45,591 nt of DNA from positions 1 to 45,591 of the forward strand of contig CAYMGT010000002.1 of the NCBI GenBank assembly GCA_964390115.1, written 5' to 3'. Made by a program: the position numbers and the translations under genes. The DNA comes from JAIPJA01 sp964390115. GTDB lineage: Bacteria > Patescibacteriota > Patescibacteriia > Patescibacteriales > UBA12465. Positions 7,797 through 16,867 of this stretch are shown piece by piece (position 1 is the first letter of the stretch; each line of letters opens with the position of its first letter). Under the pieces are notes generated by a model. It worked only from the letters and a program-made list of their open reading frames with translations. It ran no database searches and was not told the origin of the DNA.

Positions 7797-8129
7797 ATGC
7801 AAAAAAAATACACTTGTCGTGTGCAAAAAAATCGAAAAACTCTGGTAAGCTTTTTAAACAGCTTTGTGCTGTGTGGCTTGGCCCTAACGTTAATCTATTA
7901 TATTGCCAGTGTTAACGATTTAGCAGTTAAAGGCTTTGACTTACAGAATTTAAAATCTGAAGCCAGAGCCTTAACCGCTTTAAACACCAGTAAAAGCAGT
8001 CAGTCAACTAGCTTGCAAGCTCTGTATGAATCTAAGGGTAAAATTGATAAATTGGGTTTAGTTAAGGTTGACAACATAACTTATATCACAGTGCCTGGTG
8101 TCAGTGGTGACTTAGTAGCAAAAAGATAA
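7797..8129 (+). CDS. ftsL: FtsL-like small bitopic division protein
   Basis: The 110-residue protein has a basic N-terminus, one membrane span (about 19-41) and a short extracytoplasmic part with a possible coiled coil (about 50-85). Sequence alone would not identify it. Its position between rsmH and the division transpeptidase, its size and its topology match FtsL/FtsLB-type proteins of the divisome. The 'ITVPGVSGDLVAKR' tail resembles that of other small proteins at this locus in related bacteria. It starts 4 bp after rsmH. Codon use is slightly more GC-rich than that of its neighbours. Confidence 0.6.
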   Translation: MQKKYTCRVQKNRKTLVSFLNSFVLCGLALTLIYYIASVNDLAVKGFDLQNLKSEARALTALNTSKSSQSTSLQALYESKGKIDKLGLVKVDNITYITVPGVSGDLVAKR

Positions 8130-8193
8130 TTTTTTTTAAATTATATATAGAGGAAATTTTAAGTCTCCGTTAATTATTGATAGTTAATTTCCT

Positions 8194-10293
8194 ATGAATA
8201 AGAAAATTAAGAAAAATAAAAGATTTAAAAAAAATAATAATCGCTTGTATTTAGTTGTGGCGATTATTTTTTTATTATACTCAGCGCTAATCGTTAAATT
8301 ATATAAAGTACAAATTATAAGTCACGACTACTATAGCGCTTTAGCTTCTTCTCAGCATGAAATGCAAGCTACTCTTCAGCCTGAAAGAGGTAGTATTTAT
8401 ATATCCGACAACAATGGTCAAGATGTTTTTCCTTTAGCTACTAACAAAGACTATGCTTCTACTTTTTTTATTCCTAAAGATGCAGTTAATTTAAATTCTT
8501 TGGCAGAAAAGATTTATCTAGCCTTAGATGAAGCTGAGGTGATAGAATTAGTAGAAAAGAATTTAGAAAAAGAGAATGAGTTAGCGTTAGATAAGGAAAT
8601 AAATTATATAAATTTATTAGATTTAAATGAAGAGGAAAAAAATATTCGTAAAGTTGCTTCAAAAAATAGAATTGCTAATCCCAGTGCAGAAAAAAAAGAA
8701 TTAATAGAAATTAAAAGAGATTTAGCCATTTCCGAAGAGAAAGAAAAAATCATTGAAGCTTATCTAAAAAGACTGAGAAAAAGAAATGATCCTTATGAGC
8801 CAATTAGAGACAAGGTGAGTGAAGATCAAATTTTAAAAATATTTAGATATTTAGCATCAGAGATAGATACCCCTTTATCAGAAGAAGCCCTAAAGATTAG
8901 TAATTTTAAAGTTTATTTACAGCAAGAAGACTCGGACTATAGTTTAGATGAAAATTTAGAGATAAATAAGAGTGGAGAATTAACTTACCCAGGTTTCTCT
9001 TATCAACTAAAAACTTTTCGTTATTATCCGGAAGAAGAAGTAGCTTCTCATATAGTTGGTTTCGCTAGCAGTCAAGATGATATACCGGAGGGTAGATATG
9101 GATTAGAAGAATTTTTTAATACTGAACTATCTGGTCAATCAGGTTATTTAGAGACGACTAGAGGTTCGGGGCAAATAATAAATGTTAATGATCAAAAATA
9201 TAGTCAAGCTATAGATGGGGCTGATATTTTTTTAACAATCGATAGATCAGTTCAATTTATGGTTTGTGAGAAATTGAAAGAAGGAATAGAAAAATATGAG
9301 GCTGACAGCGGAACAGTTATAGTAGTAGAACCTAATACAGGAGCAATAATTGCTATGTGTTCTTTGCCGAGTTTTAATCCTAATAATTATGCTGAAGTTA
9401 AAGAATTAAAGTTATATAATAATCCGGCGACTTTTTATCAATACGAACCAGGCTCAATTTTTAAAACTATTACCATGGCAATAGCCCTTGATCAAAACAA
9501 GATTGAGCCTCATACTTATTATGAAGATAAAGGACAAATAATGATAAGTGGTTGGCCTAAGGCTATAAAAAATTCAGATTTCTTAACTCATGGACCACAT
9601 GGCAGAGTTGATATGAATACAGTATTAGCTGAATCACTAAACACAGGAGCAATTTTTGCTATGCTACAAGTGGGTAAAGATAAATTTTCTGAGTATATTG
9701 AGAAATTTGGTTTTGGACAAAAATCTGGAATTGAATTGGGTTCAGAAGCATCAGGTAATATTAATAATTTACTAGAAGATAGAATTAAAGAAATTGATGC
9801 AGCTACTGCTTCTTTTGGGCAAGGATTGGCAGTTACCCCCTTACAAATGGTGATGTCGTATGCAGCTATTGCTAATGGGGGAACATTAATGAAACCGTAT
9901 TTAGTTAAAGAAATTAAATTTTTTGATGGAAACTCTGATATCATTAAACCTAGAATTATTAGACAAGTAGTTTCACAAAAAAGCGCTAATTTAGTTTCCG
10001 CTATGATGGTAAATGTTATTGAGTCAGGTCATGCTGTTAAAGCCAAGGTTCCAGGTTATTACATTGGTGGTAAAACAGGAACAGCCCAGGTAGCTACGTC
10101 GGGTGGCTATAGTGAAAATGAGTTTATTCATAGTTTTGTAGGAATAGCACCAATAGATAAACCTGCTTTTGTAGTTTCTGTTAAATTAGATAATCCTAAA
10201 ACAGTTAAGTATTCAGCTGACTCAGCAGCTCCTATATTTAGTGATATTACTGATTTTTTGTTAAAATACTATAAAATTCCTCAAGAGAGATAG
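8194..10293 (+). CDS. ftsI: Class B penicillin-binding protein (FtsI/PBP2 type)
   Basis: This is the peptidoglycan transpeptidase of septum formation, anchored by one N-terminal span (about 17-38). Active-site motifs are all present: SIFK in PGSIFKTI (Ser about 419), SLN (about 482) and KTGT (about 626). The pedestal/dimerisation region contains RKRNDPYEPI and the FRYYPEEEVASHIVGF element that precedes the transpeptidase domain. About 80 strongly charged residues (about 110-190, Glu/Lys-rich, helical) are inserted before RKRNDPYEPI compared with ordinary FtsI. No PASTA domain follows. The context (mraZ operon) argues for the division enzyme rather than the elongation one. Confidence 0.93.
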   Translation: MNKKIKKNKRFKKNNNRLYLVVAIIFLLYSALIVKLYKVQIISHDYYSALASSQHEMQATLQPERGSIYISDNNGQDVFPLATNKDYASTFFIPKDAVNLNSLAEKIYLALDEAEVIELVEKNLEKENELALDKEINYINLLDLNEEEKNIRKVASKNRIANPSAEKKELIEIKRDLAISEEKEKIIEAYLKRLRKRNDPYEPIRDKVSEDQILKIFRYLASEIDTPLSEEALKISNFKVYLQQEDSDYSLDENLEINKSGELTYPGFSYQLKTFRYYPEEEVASHIVGFASSQDDIPEGRYGLEEFFNTELSGQSGYLETTRGSGQIINVNDQKYSQAIDGADIFLTIDRSVQFMVCEKLKEGIEKYEADSGTVIVVEPNTGAIIAMCSLPSFNPNNYAEVKELKLYNNPATFYQYEPGSIFKTITMAIALDQNKIEPHTYYEDKGQIMISGWPKAIKNSDFLTHGPHGRVDMNTVLAESLNTGAIFAMLQVGKDKFSEYIEKFGFGQKSGIELGSEASGNINNLLEDRIKEIDAATASFGQGLAVTPLQMVMSYAAIANGGTLMKPYLVKEIKFFDGNSDIIKPRIIRQVVSQKSANLVSAMMVNVIESGHAVKAKVPGYYIGGKTGTAQVATSGGYSENEFIHSFVGIAPIDKPAFVVSVKLDNPKTVKYSADSAAPIFSDITDFLLKYYKIPQER

Positions 10294-10306
10294 AAAATAA
10301 AAAAAT

Positions 10307-11605
10307 ATGAAAAAATTACTACAAAAAAAATTAAAATTCTGGGCAAAATTGATATTAAAAAAATATCAACCAAAAGTTGTTGGAATTACTGGCTCAGTAG
10401 GTAAAACTAGCACTAAAGAGGCAGTGTATCAGGCAGTTAAAACTGATTTTAATTGTCGCTCTACTTATAAAAATTTTAACAATGAGATAGGACTACCCTT
10501 AACTATTATTGGTATTTCTGAATCTCCAAATAGAAATTTTTGGTCATGGTTACTAGTCTTTTTAAAAGCTATTAAATTAGTACTTTTAAAAGATAAAAAT
10601 TACCCTAATCTTTTAATATTAGAGATGGGGATAGATAGACCTGGAGATATGGATTATTTACTGAGTATTGTAAAAGTTGATATAGGGGTAGTGAGTTCAG
10701 TTAGTCATTCTCATTTGGAATTTTTTAAAAAAATTGAGTCTATCTCTAAAGAAAAGGGTAAATTAGTTAAAGGCATAGGCAAGGCAGGTAGTGTTATTAT
10801 AAATTATGACAATCCATTAAGTCGGCAATTAGAGAGTCTTAGTCAAGCTAAGGTATTTACTTATGGCTTGCAAGATGGGGCTAGTTTGCAAGCTATTGAT
10901 TTAAATTATAATTTTAATAACTATATTTCACAAGAACCAAGTTTAGAAAAAATTAGAGGCTTGAATTTAAAGTTAAAGTGGCAAGGCTCTTTAGTTCCTT
11001 TGCACTTAAGTAAAGTTTCAAATTTAAATTCAGTTTATGCTTCTATGGCAGCAATTTTAGTGTCTTTAAGATTAGGTTTAAACTTAGTTGATATATTACA
11101 TAATTTAGCTGACTTTTGCTTGCCACCAGGTAGGCTCAATGTAATAGCAGGGATTAAAGATAGCTATATAATTGATGATACCTATAATGCTTCTCCTGAA
11201 TCTGCTTTAGCTGCCTTAGATTTTTTGGCTAAAATGAAGTTTTCTCAATGTAGAAAAATTTTTGTTATTGGAGAAATGTTAGAGCTAGGTTCATACACAG
11301 AGAAAGGACATCAATTAGTTGGTCAAGAAGCTAGTCAGGTGGTAGATATTATAATTGCTGTCGGTGAAAAATCTCGTGCAATTATTAGAGGAGCAATAGC
11401 AAAAGGTTTTGATAAAAATAAAACTTTTTATTTCAATGATGTTTCTAGTGCTGGACGTTTCCTACAAGAGTTGTTAGAATTAAAGGATATTGTTTTAATT
11501 AAGGGATCGCAGGGTTCGAGAATGGAAAAAATAGTTAAGGAAGTTATGGCTAATCCTTTAGAGGCTAAAAATAAGCTTGTAAGGCAAAACTCTTCTTGGT
11601 CGTAG
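10307..11605 (+). CDS. murF: UDP-MurNAc-tripeptide--D-Ala-D-Ala ligase (MurF)
   Basis: MurF adds D-Ala-D-Ala to complete the peptidoglycan pentapeptide precursor in the cytoplasm. The ATP-binding loop GSVGKTS (29-35), EMGIDRPGDMDYL, VVSSVSHSHLEFF, the C-terminal DDTYNASPESALAAL and the IGEMLELG element are typical of the family. At 432 residues it is slightly shorter than E. coli MurF and lacks most of the N-terminal substrate domain, as MurF-like enzymes of small genomes often do. It ends the cell-wall part of the operon, and 13 bp later the rhamnose genes begin. The other Mur genes (C, D, E, G, mraY) are not in the window. Confidence 0.9.
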   Translation: MKKLLQKKLKFWAKLILKKYQPKVVGITGSVGKTSTKEAVYQAVKTDFNCRSTYKNFNNEIGLPLTIIGISESPNRNFWSWLLVFLKAIKLVLLKDKNYPNLLILEMGIDRPGDMDYLLSIVKVDIGVVSSVSHSHLEFFKKIESISKEKGKLVKGIGKAGSVIINYDNPLSRQLESLSQAKVFTYGLQDGASLQAIDLNYNFNNYISQEPSLEKIRGLNLKLKWQGSLVPLHLSKVSNLNSVYASMAAILVSLRLGLNLVDILHNLADFCLPPGRLNVIAGIKDSYIIDDTYNASPESALAALDFLAKMKFSQCRKIFVIGEMLELGSYTEKGHQLVGQEASQVVDIIIAVGEKSRAIIRGAIAKGFDKNKTFYFNDVSSAGRFLQELLELKDIVLIKGSQGSRMEKIVKEVMANPLEAKNKLVRQNSSWS

Positions 11606-11618
11606 TTAAAGATATTTT

Positions 11619-12488
11619 ATGAAAGTTATAATCTTAGGTTCAAATGGTAATTTAGGCACACAACTGCGCCGTGTTTTCAGTGAGAGACATGATGTTTTAT
11701 CTTTAGATACACATAACTCAGATATGTTTGACTTAGAAAGATTAGAAAAAATAATTATTGATTATCAACCCGAGATAATTATTAACGCAGTTGCTTATAA
11801 TAATGTTGATGAATGTGAAATTTCTTCTGAGGCCAGGTCTATTACCGATAGTTTAAATATTATTTTACCTAAATTTTTAGCTGAACTTTGTTTGAAAAAT
11901 AGTTATTTATTGGTAAGTTATTCTTCTGATTATGTCTTTGGTAAAGAAACTAGAGATTTTCCTTATTCTGAGTGGGACAACCCTAACCCAGTTAATTATT
12001 ACGGTTTAAGTAAAATGAAGGGAGAGGAGTATGTTATAAAGTTAGGTCTTTTAGGTTTAAAACATTATTTAATCAGGACTTCTAAACTTTTTGGTCCTCA
12101 AGGAAGTGGCTCTTTTACTAAAAAGAGCTTTTTTGATATCATGATAGAAGTTTCTAAAAAACAAGCAGAGATTAAAGTGGTTGATGAAGAAATTAGTTCT
12201 TTTACTTACACACCTGATTTAGCTAGTTATACTAATTATTTAGTCAGTCAAAATTATCCTTATGGTATTTATCATTTAGTAAATAAAGGCCAAGCTACCT
12301 GGGCTCAAGCGACGGAAACTTTATTTAAGTTTTTAAAAATTGCTATAAAAATTGTGCCTGTTTCAGGGGAGAATTTTTCACGTCCAGCTAAGCGCCCTAA
12401 TTATTCTTTACTTGATAATACAAAAATGATGCCTTTGCCTTATTGGAAACAGTCATTAGAAATTTATTTAAAAAAATATTATCTATAA
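11619..12488 (+). CDS. rmlD: dTDP-4-dehydrorhamnose reductase
   Basis: RmlD performs the last, NAD(P)H-dependent step of dTDP-L-rhamnose synthesis. It is an extended short-chain dehydrogenase of 289 residues: the Rossmann motif GSNGNLG (8-14), INAVAYNNVDECE, SSDYVFG and the catalytic Y-x-x-x-K in YYGLSKMKGE. It lies between murF and rmlA and is 2 bp from the latter. rmlB and rmlC are not nearby, so the pathway must be completed elsewhere or the product is a related deoxysugar. Confidence 0.88.
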   Translation: MKVIILGSNGNLGTQLRRVFSERHDVLSLDTHNSDMFDLERLEKIIIDYQPEIIINAVAYNNVDECEISSEARSITDSLNIILPKFLAELCLKNSYLLVSYSSDYVFGKETRDFPYSEWDNPNPVNYYGLSKMKGEEYVIKLGLLGLKHYLIRTSKLFGPQGSGSFTKKSFFDIMIEVSKKQAEIKVVDEEISSFTYTPDLASYTNYLVSQNYPYGIYHLVNKGQATWAQATETLFKFLKIAIKIVPVSGENFSRPAKRPNYSLLDNTKMMPLPYWKQSLEIYLKKYYL

Positions 12489-12490
12489 TT

Positions 12491-13216
12491 ATGAGAGGAA
12501 TTATTTTATCAGGTGGTTCAGGTTCAAGACTTTCGCCACTAACAAAAATAACCAGTAAACAACTGTTACCTATATATAATAAACCGATGATCTATTACCC
12601 TCTTTATACGCTTATTTCGGCTGGTATTAAAGAAATATTAATTATAGTTGCCCCTGAAAGAGCAGGCGATTATTTAAATTTACTTGGTTCAGGCAAAAAT
12701 TTTGGTGTTAAATTTACCTATGAAATTCAAGATGAACCTAAGGGTTTAGCCGAAGCTTTTTTAATTGCTGAAAATTTTATAGACGATGAAGACGTGGCGA
12801 TGATTTTGGGAGATAATATTTTTGAAGATGATTTTTCAAAAGAGGTAAATAGTTTTAAAGGCGGTGGGCATGTTTTTGCTAAGAAAGTAAATGATCCACA
12901 TCGTTTTGGAGTAGTTAAGTTTGATAAGGATGGTAAGTTAGAGACGATTGTAGAAAAACCTGAGAAATGGATTTCTGACTTTGCTGTTACAGGACTATAT
13001 ATTTATGATAGTAGAGTTGTAGAAATAGCTAAGAGTATTAAACCTAGCCAGCGCGGAGAATTAGAAATAACCGATGTTAATAACTGGTATTTGCAAAAAA
13101 GCGAATTAAACGCCTCAAAAGTTAAGGGTTTGTGGTTAGACGCGGGAACCTTTGATAGTTTACTTCAAGCTCAAAATTTAGCTAAAGAAAAATTAGCCGA
13201 TAAAATAACTTTTTAA
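12491..13216 (+). CDS. rmlA: Glucose-1-phosphate thymidylyltransferase
   Basis: RmlA makes dTDP-glucose from dTTP and glucose-1-phosphate. I start it at the ATG at 12491 (MRGIILSGGSGSRL). An upstream in-frame ATG at 12443 would add 16 residues overlapping rmlD and is not conserved in type. The nucleotide-binding GGSGSRLSPLT (7-17), KQLLPIYNKPMIYYPL, GDNIFEDDF and VEKPEKWISDFAVTGLYIYD are diagnostic. At 242 residues it is the short form (classical RmlA has about 290), which lacks part of the C-terminal helical region. Confidence 0.9.
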   Translation: MRGIILSGGSGSRLSPLTKITSKQLLPIYNKPMIYYPLYTLISAGIKEILIIVAPERAGDYLNLLGSGKNFGVKFTYEIQDEPKGLAEAFLIAENFIDDEDVAMILGDNIFEDDFSKEVNSFKGGGHVFAKKVNDPHRFGVVKFDKDGKLETIVEKPEKWISDFAVTGLYIYDSRVVEIAKSIKPSQRGELEITDVNNWYLQKSELNASKVKGLWLDAGTFDSLLQAQNLAKEKLADKITF

Positions 13217-13217
13217 T

Positions 13218-14165
13218 ATGAAGATTGTTTGCGGGTTTATAAGTTATAATAAGGATACACTTAAGTATTTGCCTTATTTTTTACCTAGCCTAAAAAAATC
13301 ATTGACTAATATAGATCAGACAAAAATTTTAGCAGTGGATAATAGTGAAAATTTTAGTTCCAACATAGAATATATTAAAGAAAATTATCCTGAAATTGAT
13401 ATTATCCATCAAGGAGTTAATTTAGGCTTTGCCGTTGCCTATAATTTAATGATTGAGAGGGCTATTTATCTTAGAGCTGATTACTTTTTAGTAATAAACC
13501 CTGATATTATATTTGATTATCGAGCAATTTATCTACTTTATAGGGCATTAGAGAAAAATACATCATTATCAGCGGTTAGTCCCAAGATTTTAAACTGGCC
13601 TTATCCTGAAAATAAATTCTCTTCTACTATTGATAGTCTAGGGATTATTGAAAAAAAGGCTTTAAGATTTATTGATAAAGCTCAAGGTAAGCTTGACAGT
13701 AAAGATTTTGATGATAAAATTTTAGCACCTTCTGGTGCCGCGGGTTTATTTCGCTTAGGTGATCTGAAAGAGCTCAAAACTAAGCATGGGTACTATGACC
13801 AAAGAATGTTTCTCTATAAGGAAGATGTTGATTTAGCCTATAGAATGAAATTAAGAGGATATAAGTCAGCTACAGTTTTAGAGGCGGTGGTAGCTCATGA
13901 TAGAAGTTTAAGATCTGACACAAAGTCATTTTTTTTAAGTTTTAAAAACAGAAATGAAAAAAGTAAGTTTGGTCGCAGTCAATCTTTTTTAAATCAACAT
14001 ATACTATACTTAAAGTATTTTAGTTTACAAAGTTTTTACTATAAAATAATTATTATTTTTAGAATTATATTGCTTTTTAGCTTTGCGCTACTTAAAGAGA
14101 GATTCTTATTGAAAAATTATCTAAAAATAGTTAAAATAAGAAGAGAGATAAAAAAACAGGAATAA
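13218..14165 (+). CDS. GT2-family glycosyltransferase, rhamnosyltransferase-like
   Basis: This 315-residue enzyme has a GT-A fold: an N-terminal strand (IVCGFISYNK), AVDNSE, LVINPDIIF as the DxD-type region, a conserved GAAGLFR and the acceptor-site MFLYKEDVDLAYRMKLRGYK. That set is typical of WbbL-like rhamnosyl/glycosyl transferases. A hydrophobic stretch (about 270-290) near the end suggests membrane association. It starts 2 bp after rmlA, so it probably uses the dTDP-sugar made by the upstream pair to build surface glycan. The sugar is an inference. Confidence 0.8.
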   Translation: MKIVCGFISYNKDTLKYLPYFLPSLKKSLTNIDQTKILAVDNSENFSSNIEYIKENYPEIDIIHQGVNLGFAVAYNLMIERAIYLRADYFLVINPDIIFDYRAIYLLYRALEKNTSLSAVSPKILNWPYPENKFSSTIDSLGIIEKKALRFIDKAQGKLDSKDFDDKILAPSGAAGLFRLGDLKELKTKHGYYDQRMFLYKEDVDLAYRMKLRGYKSATVLEAVVAHDRSLRSDTKSFFLSFKNRNEKSKFGRSQSFLNQHILYLKYFSLQSFYYKIIIIFRIILLFSFALLKERFLLKNYLKIVKIRREIKKQE

Positions 14166-14189
14166 AAATCCTGATTTTAATATTTAATT

Positions 14190-16445
14190 ATGAATTATAA
14201 GTATTATTTACGCTCACTTCAAGTGGGAAGTTGTCTAGCTGTATTTACTCTATTATTATTTTTCTCCAATACTTTTTTCCCTTATATAGGTTCTAAGCAA
14301 TTAGCTTTTAATATTGTAGTGGAAATTTTAAGTGCCATTGCTCTAGTTTTTGTAATTAAATATCCTCAATTTAAACCAAAACTTAATTTATTAAGCTATT
14401 TTCTCTTAGCTTATCTTGGGGCGATTTTAGTCTCTACTTTTTTTAGTTCTGATTTTCTATTAAGTTTTTTTAGTAATGCTGAAAGAATGTTTAGTTTTTG
14501 GCAAGTAATGCATTTAGTTTTATTTTATTTTATCTTACTTATTTCTTTTAAAAAATGGCAAGAGTGGCTCTGGTTATTTTTAAGTTTTTTAGCAGTCGCG
14601 TTTATTATGAGTTTTTATAGCATCTCTAATAATATGCCTGGTTCAATATTAGGAAATGAAGCTTATTTAGCAGGTTTTTTAATATTCAATCTTTATTTTT
14701 CTCTAATATTTATTGTTAAAGATTATAAGCCCTATAAGTGGATTTATTTAGCTTTTTGGTTACCCTTTATCCCTGCCTTTATAGCCGCAGATATAACTGG
14801 AGCTTATATTGGACTAGGAGCTAGTTTATTTATTGGTTTAATTTTAGTGGCAATTTTCTACAAAAATAAATTACTTAGAATTAGTTCAATAGTTATATCA
14901 GCTTTAATAGTAGCAACTATTGTTCTATCTTTTATGTTTCCCAGTTCCACTATAATTAAAAGTAATAAAATTTTGAGTCAAATTTCTTGGCAAAAAAATA
15001 CTTTTCAAACTAGATTACTATCTTGGCAGTCTGCTTGGCAAGGATTTTTAGATAAGCCAATAACAGGGGTGGGTTATGGTAATTATTCACCTACTTTTGA
15101 TAAGTATTTTGATAGTGAGTTCTATAGTTATATTCCTAACGAAACACGCTTTGATAGAGTTCATAATAATTTATTAGAGGTTTTAGTTACCACTGGTCTT
15201 TTAGGGATATTGCCTTATATCGCTCTACTTCTAACATTTTTTATTTATTGGTTAAAATTATTTCTTTACTTCAAGAAAAATTATCCTAATTTTCTTAGAT
15301 CTTCGCTGTCTCTAGTTATGATAGTAATTCTCTCAACTTTTGGTGGATATTTTATCCAGAATTTAAGTATATTTGATACTCTTTCAGTCTTTATGGCTTT
15401 TATGCTTCTTTTGGCATACTTTAATTATATGTATATAAATAAAGAGGAATTTTTACCTAAAGATAAAAAAGATAAAGTAAAATTACTTCACATTGATCCA
15501 GCTAGAAAACAGGGTAGAGCTTTACTTATCCCAGCTATTTTAGTAGCTCTATTTATTGCCTATTGGTTTAATATAAAACCTTTGCAAGCTTTTGCTATAA
15601 ATATTTCTGGATATAAACAAGTTCTTTCAGGTCAAACTTTAGAAGGCTTAGAAACTTATAAGAAGGGTCTAAAAATTAAGCATCCTTTTCAAAGAGATGT
15701 CTATTATGCGCTTGCTTTTTTAGCTGTCTCAGATAGTAATGATATACTGGGTTCTTTAAGTAAAGATGAAAGAATTGAAACTCTAAATACCTTATTAGAC
15801 TTCAACTCTAAATTACTAGAACTTAATCCTGAAGCTAATGTTTATTTAATAAATAGAGCTTATTTATATAATAAAATGGCTAGTTCTTATGATAAAGGCA
15901 CTTCAGAGTATACAGATAATATTAATTTAGCTCTATATTATGTAAACAAAGCTATTGATGTTAGCCCCGGTAGAGTAGATCAGTATTGGTTTAGAGGACA
16001 GTTGCTTGTAAATTTAGATAAAAATTACGAAGGAATAAATAATTTTCTTCAGGCTATAGAATTAAATCCTGACTATAGTAAATCATATTGTCAAGCTAAT
16101 CAAGCTTATTTAATAGTAGGTGATGATGAAAACTCTTGGTCAATGATGAATAAGTGTTTAGATAAAGGAGGGGCTAAGTATTTAAATAATAGTCCGGTTT
16201 TAGCTTTAGCTGTTAATTACTATATTGAAGTAGAAGATAACACTAAAGCAGCCTTAGTTTATGAGCGCTATGCAATATTAAATCCCAATAGAGAAAACTG
16301 GATGAATTTAGCTCAGCTTCAAGCTAGTTTAAACAATTTTAAGAAAGCCGAGAAGTATACCCTGAAAGCTTTAGAGCTAACTCCTGAGGCAGAGAGGGAA
16401 GCGGTAGAGTTATTTTTAAAGATAATTAGAGGTAAGCAAAATTAA
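14190..16445 (+). CDS. O-antigen ligase/polymerase-like membrane protein with TPR tail
   Basis: The 751-residue protein has about a dozen membrane segments (to about residue 460) containing the Wzy_C/WaaL signature: GVGYGNYSPTF and then RFDRVHNNLLEVLVTTGLLG (about 290-335). The C-terminal 290 residues are soluble TPR-like helices (AIDVSPGRVDQYWFRGQLLV, AIELNPDYSK, ALELTPEAE). Proteins of this architecture transfer or polymerise lipid-linked glycans outside the membrane, sometimes onto proteins. It closes the murF-rml-GT2 operon and probably acts on the glycan those genes make. Polymerase, ligase and O-oligosaccharyltransferase cannot be told apart by eye. Confidence 0.8.
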   Translation: MNYKYYLRSLQVGSCLAVFTLLLFFSNTFFPYIGSKQLAFNIVVEILSAIALVFVIKYPQFKPKLNLLSYFLLAYLGAILVSTFFSSDFLLSFFSNAERMFSFWQVMHLVLFYFILLISFKKWQEWLWLFLSFLAVAFIMSFYSISNNMPGSILGNEAYLAGFLIFNLYFSLIFIVKDYKPYKWIYLAFWLPFIPAFIAADITGAYIGLGASLFIGLILVAIFYKNKLLRISSIVISALIVATIVLSFMFPSSTIIKSNKILSQISWQKNTFQTRLLSWQSAWQGFLDKPITGVGYGNYSPTFDKYFDSEFYSYIPNETRFDRVHNNLLEVLVTTGLLGILPYIALLLTFFIYWLKLFLYFKKNYPNFLRSSLSLVMIVILSTFGGYFIQNLSIFDTLSVFMAFMLLLAYFNYMYINKEEFLPKDKKDKVKLLHIDPARKQGRALLIPAILVALFIAYWFNIKPLQAFAINISGYKQVLSGQTLEGLETYKKGLKIKHPFQRDVYYALAFLAVSDSNDILGSLSKDERIETLNTLLDFNSKLLELNPEANVYLINRAYLYNKMASSYDKGTSEYTDNINLALYYVNKAIDVSPGRVDQYWFRGQLLVNLDKNYEGINNFLQAIELNPDYSKSYCQANQAYLIVGDDENSWSMMNKCLDKGGAKYLNNSPVLALAVNYYIEVEDNTKAALVYERYAILNPNRENWMNLAQLQASLNNFKKAEKYTLKALELTPEAEREAVELFLKIIRGKQN

Positions 16446-16488
16446 TTTTTTTAATATTCTTTTTTAGCCTTTCAATTTCCATTAATTC

Positions 16489-16497
16489 TGCTATAAT
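16489..16497 (+). promoter_or_regulatory. Extended -10 promoter
   Basis: TGC-TATAAT (hexamer 16492-16497) lies 54 bp before the ATG at 16552. No clear -35 is present, as expected of extended -10 promoters. Confidence 0.45.
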
Positions 16498-16551
16498 AAT
16501 TAAGTAAACTAATAAAAATAATTTAATAAATAATTATTAATAAAAAATTAT

Positions 16552-16818
16552 ATGAAATTAGAACAAATGCCCCAAGAAAAAAAAAATGAAGAATTAGAGC
16601 TTATCTTAAATGACTTAAAAAAATGTGTTTTAAATCTAGGTATAGAAGCTAATGATAGTCAGTTGAAGAATGCTTTAGATGTTATGCTTAGACATCATGA
16701 TAATGTTGAATCAGCAGCTGCTGAATTAAAAGAAATTTTTGAATTTTTTCAACCTGGTGATAAAATAGATGATACAATGAAAATTTTTAAAGAAAGTCCT
16801 GAAGATAAAGAAGAATAA
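16552..16818 (+). CDS. Small acidic helical protein of unknown function
   Basis: The 88-residue protein is rich in Glu, Asp and Lys, with no membrane span and no recognised motif. It appears all-helical: a charged N-terminal helix, then a central LKKCVLNLGIEANDSQLKNAL segment and a helix ending EIFEFFQPGD. The arrangement loosely recalls a small helical bundle, but I cannot name a family. It follows an extended -10 promoter and precedes a DUF5671-like membrane protein by 49 bp. It is probably real because the frame is fully open, the codon use matches its neighbours and it begins right after a promoter. Confidence 0.6.
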   Translation: MKLEQMPQEKKNEELELILNDLKKCVLNLGIEANDSQLKNALDVMLRHHDNVESAAAELKEIFEFFQPGDKIDDTMKIFKESPEDKEE

Positions 16819-16867
16819 GAACAATTTTTTTATCAGTTTTTATTTAATTTAAAATTATTTAGAATAC

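Noticed and set aside
12443..12490. Earlier ATG for rmlA overlapping rmlD
   Set aside because: The RmlA family starts directly at the MRGIILSGG strand; the 16 added residues are rmlD sequence in another frame.
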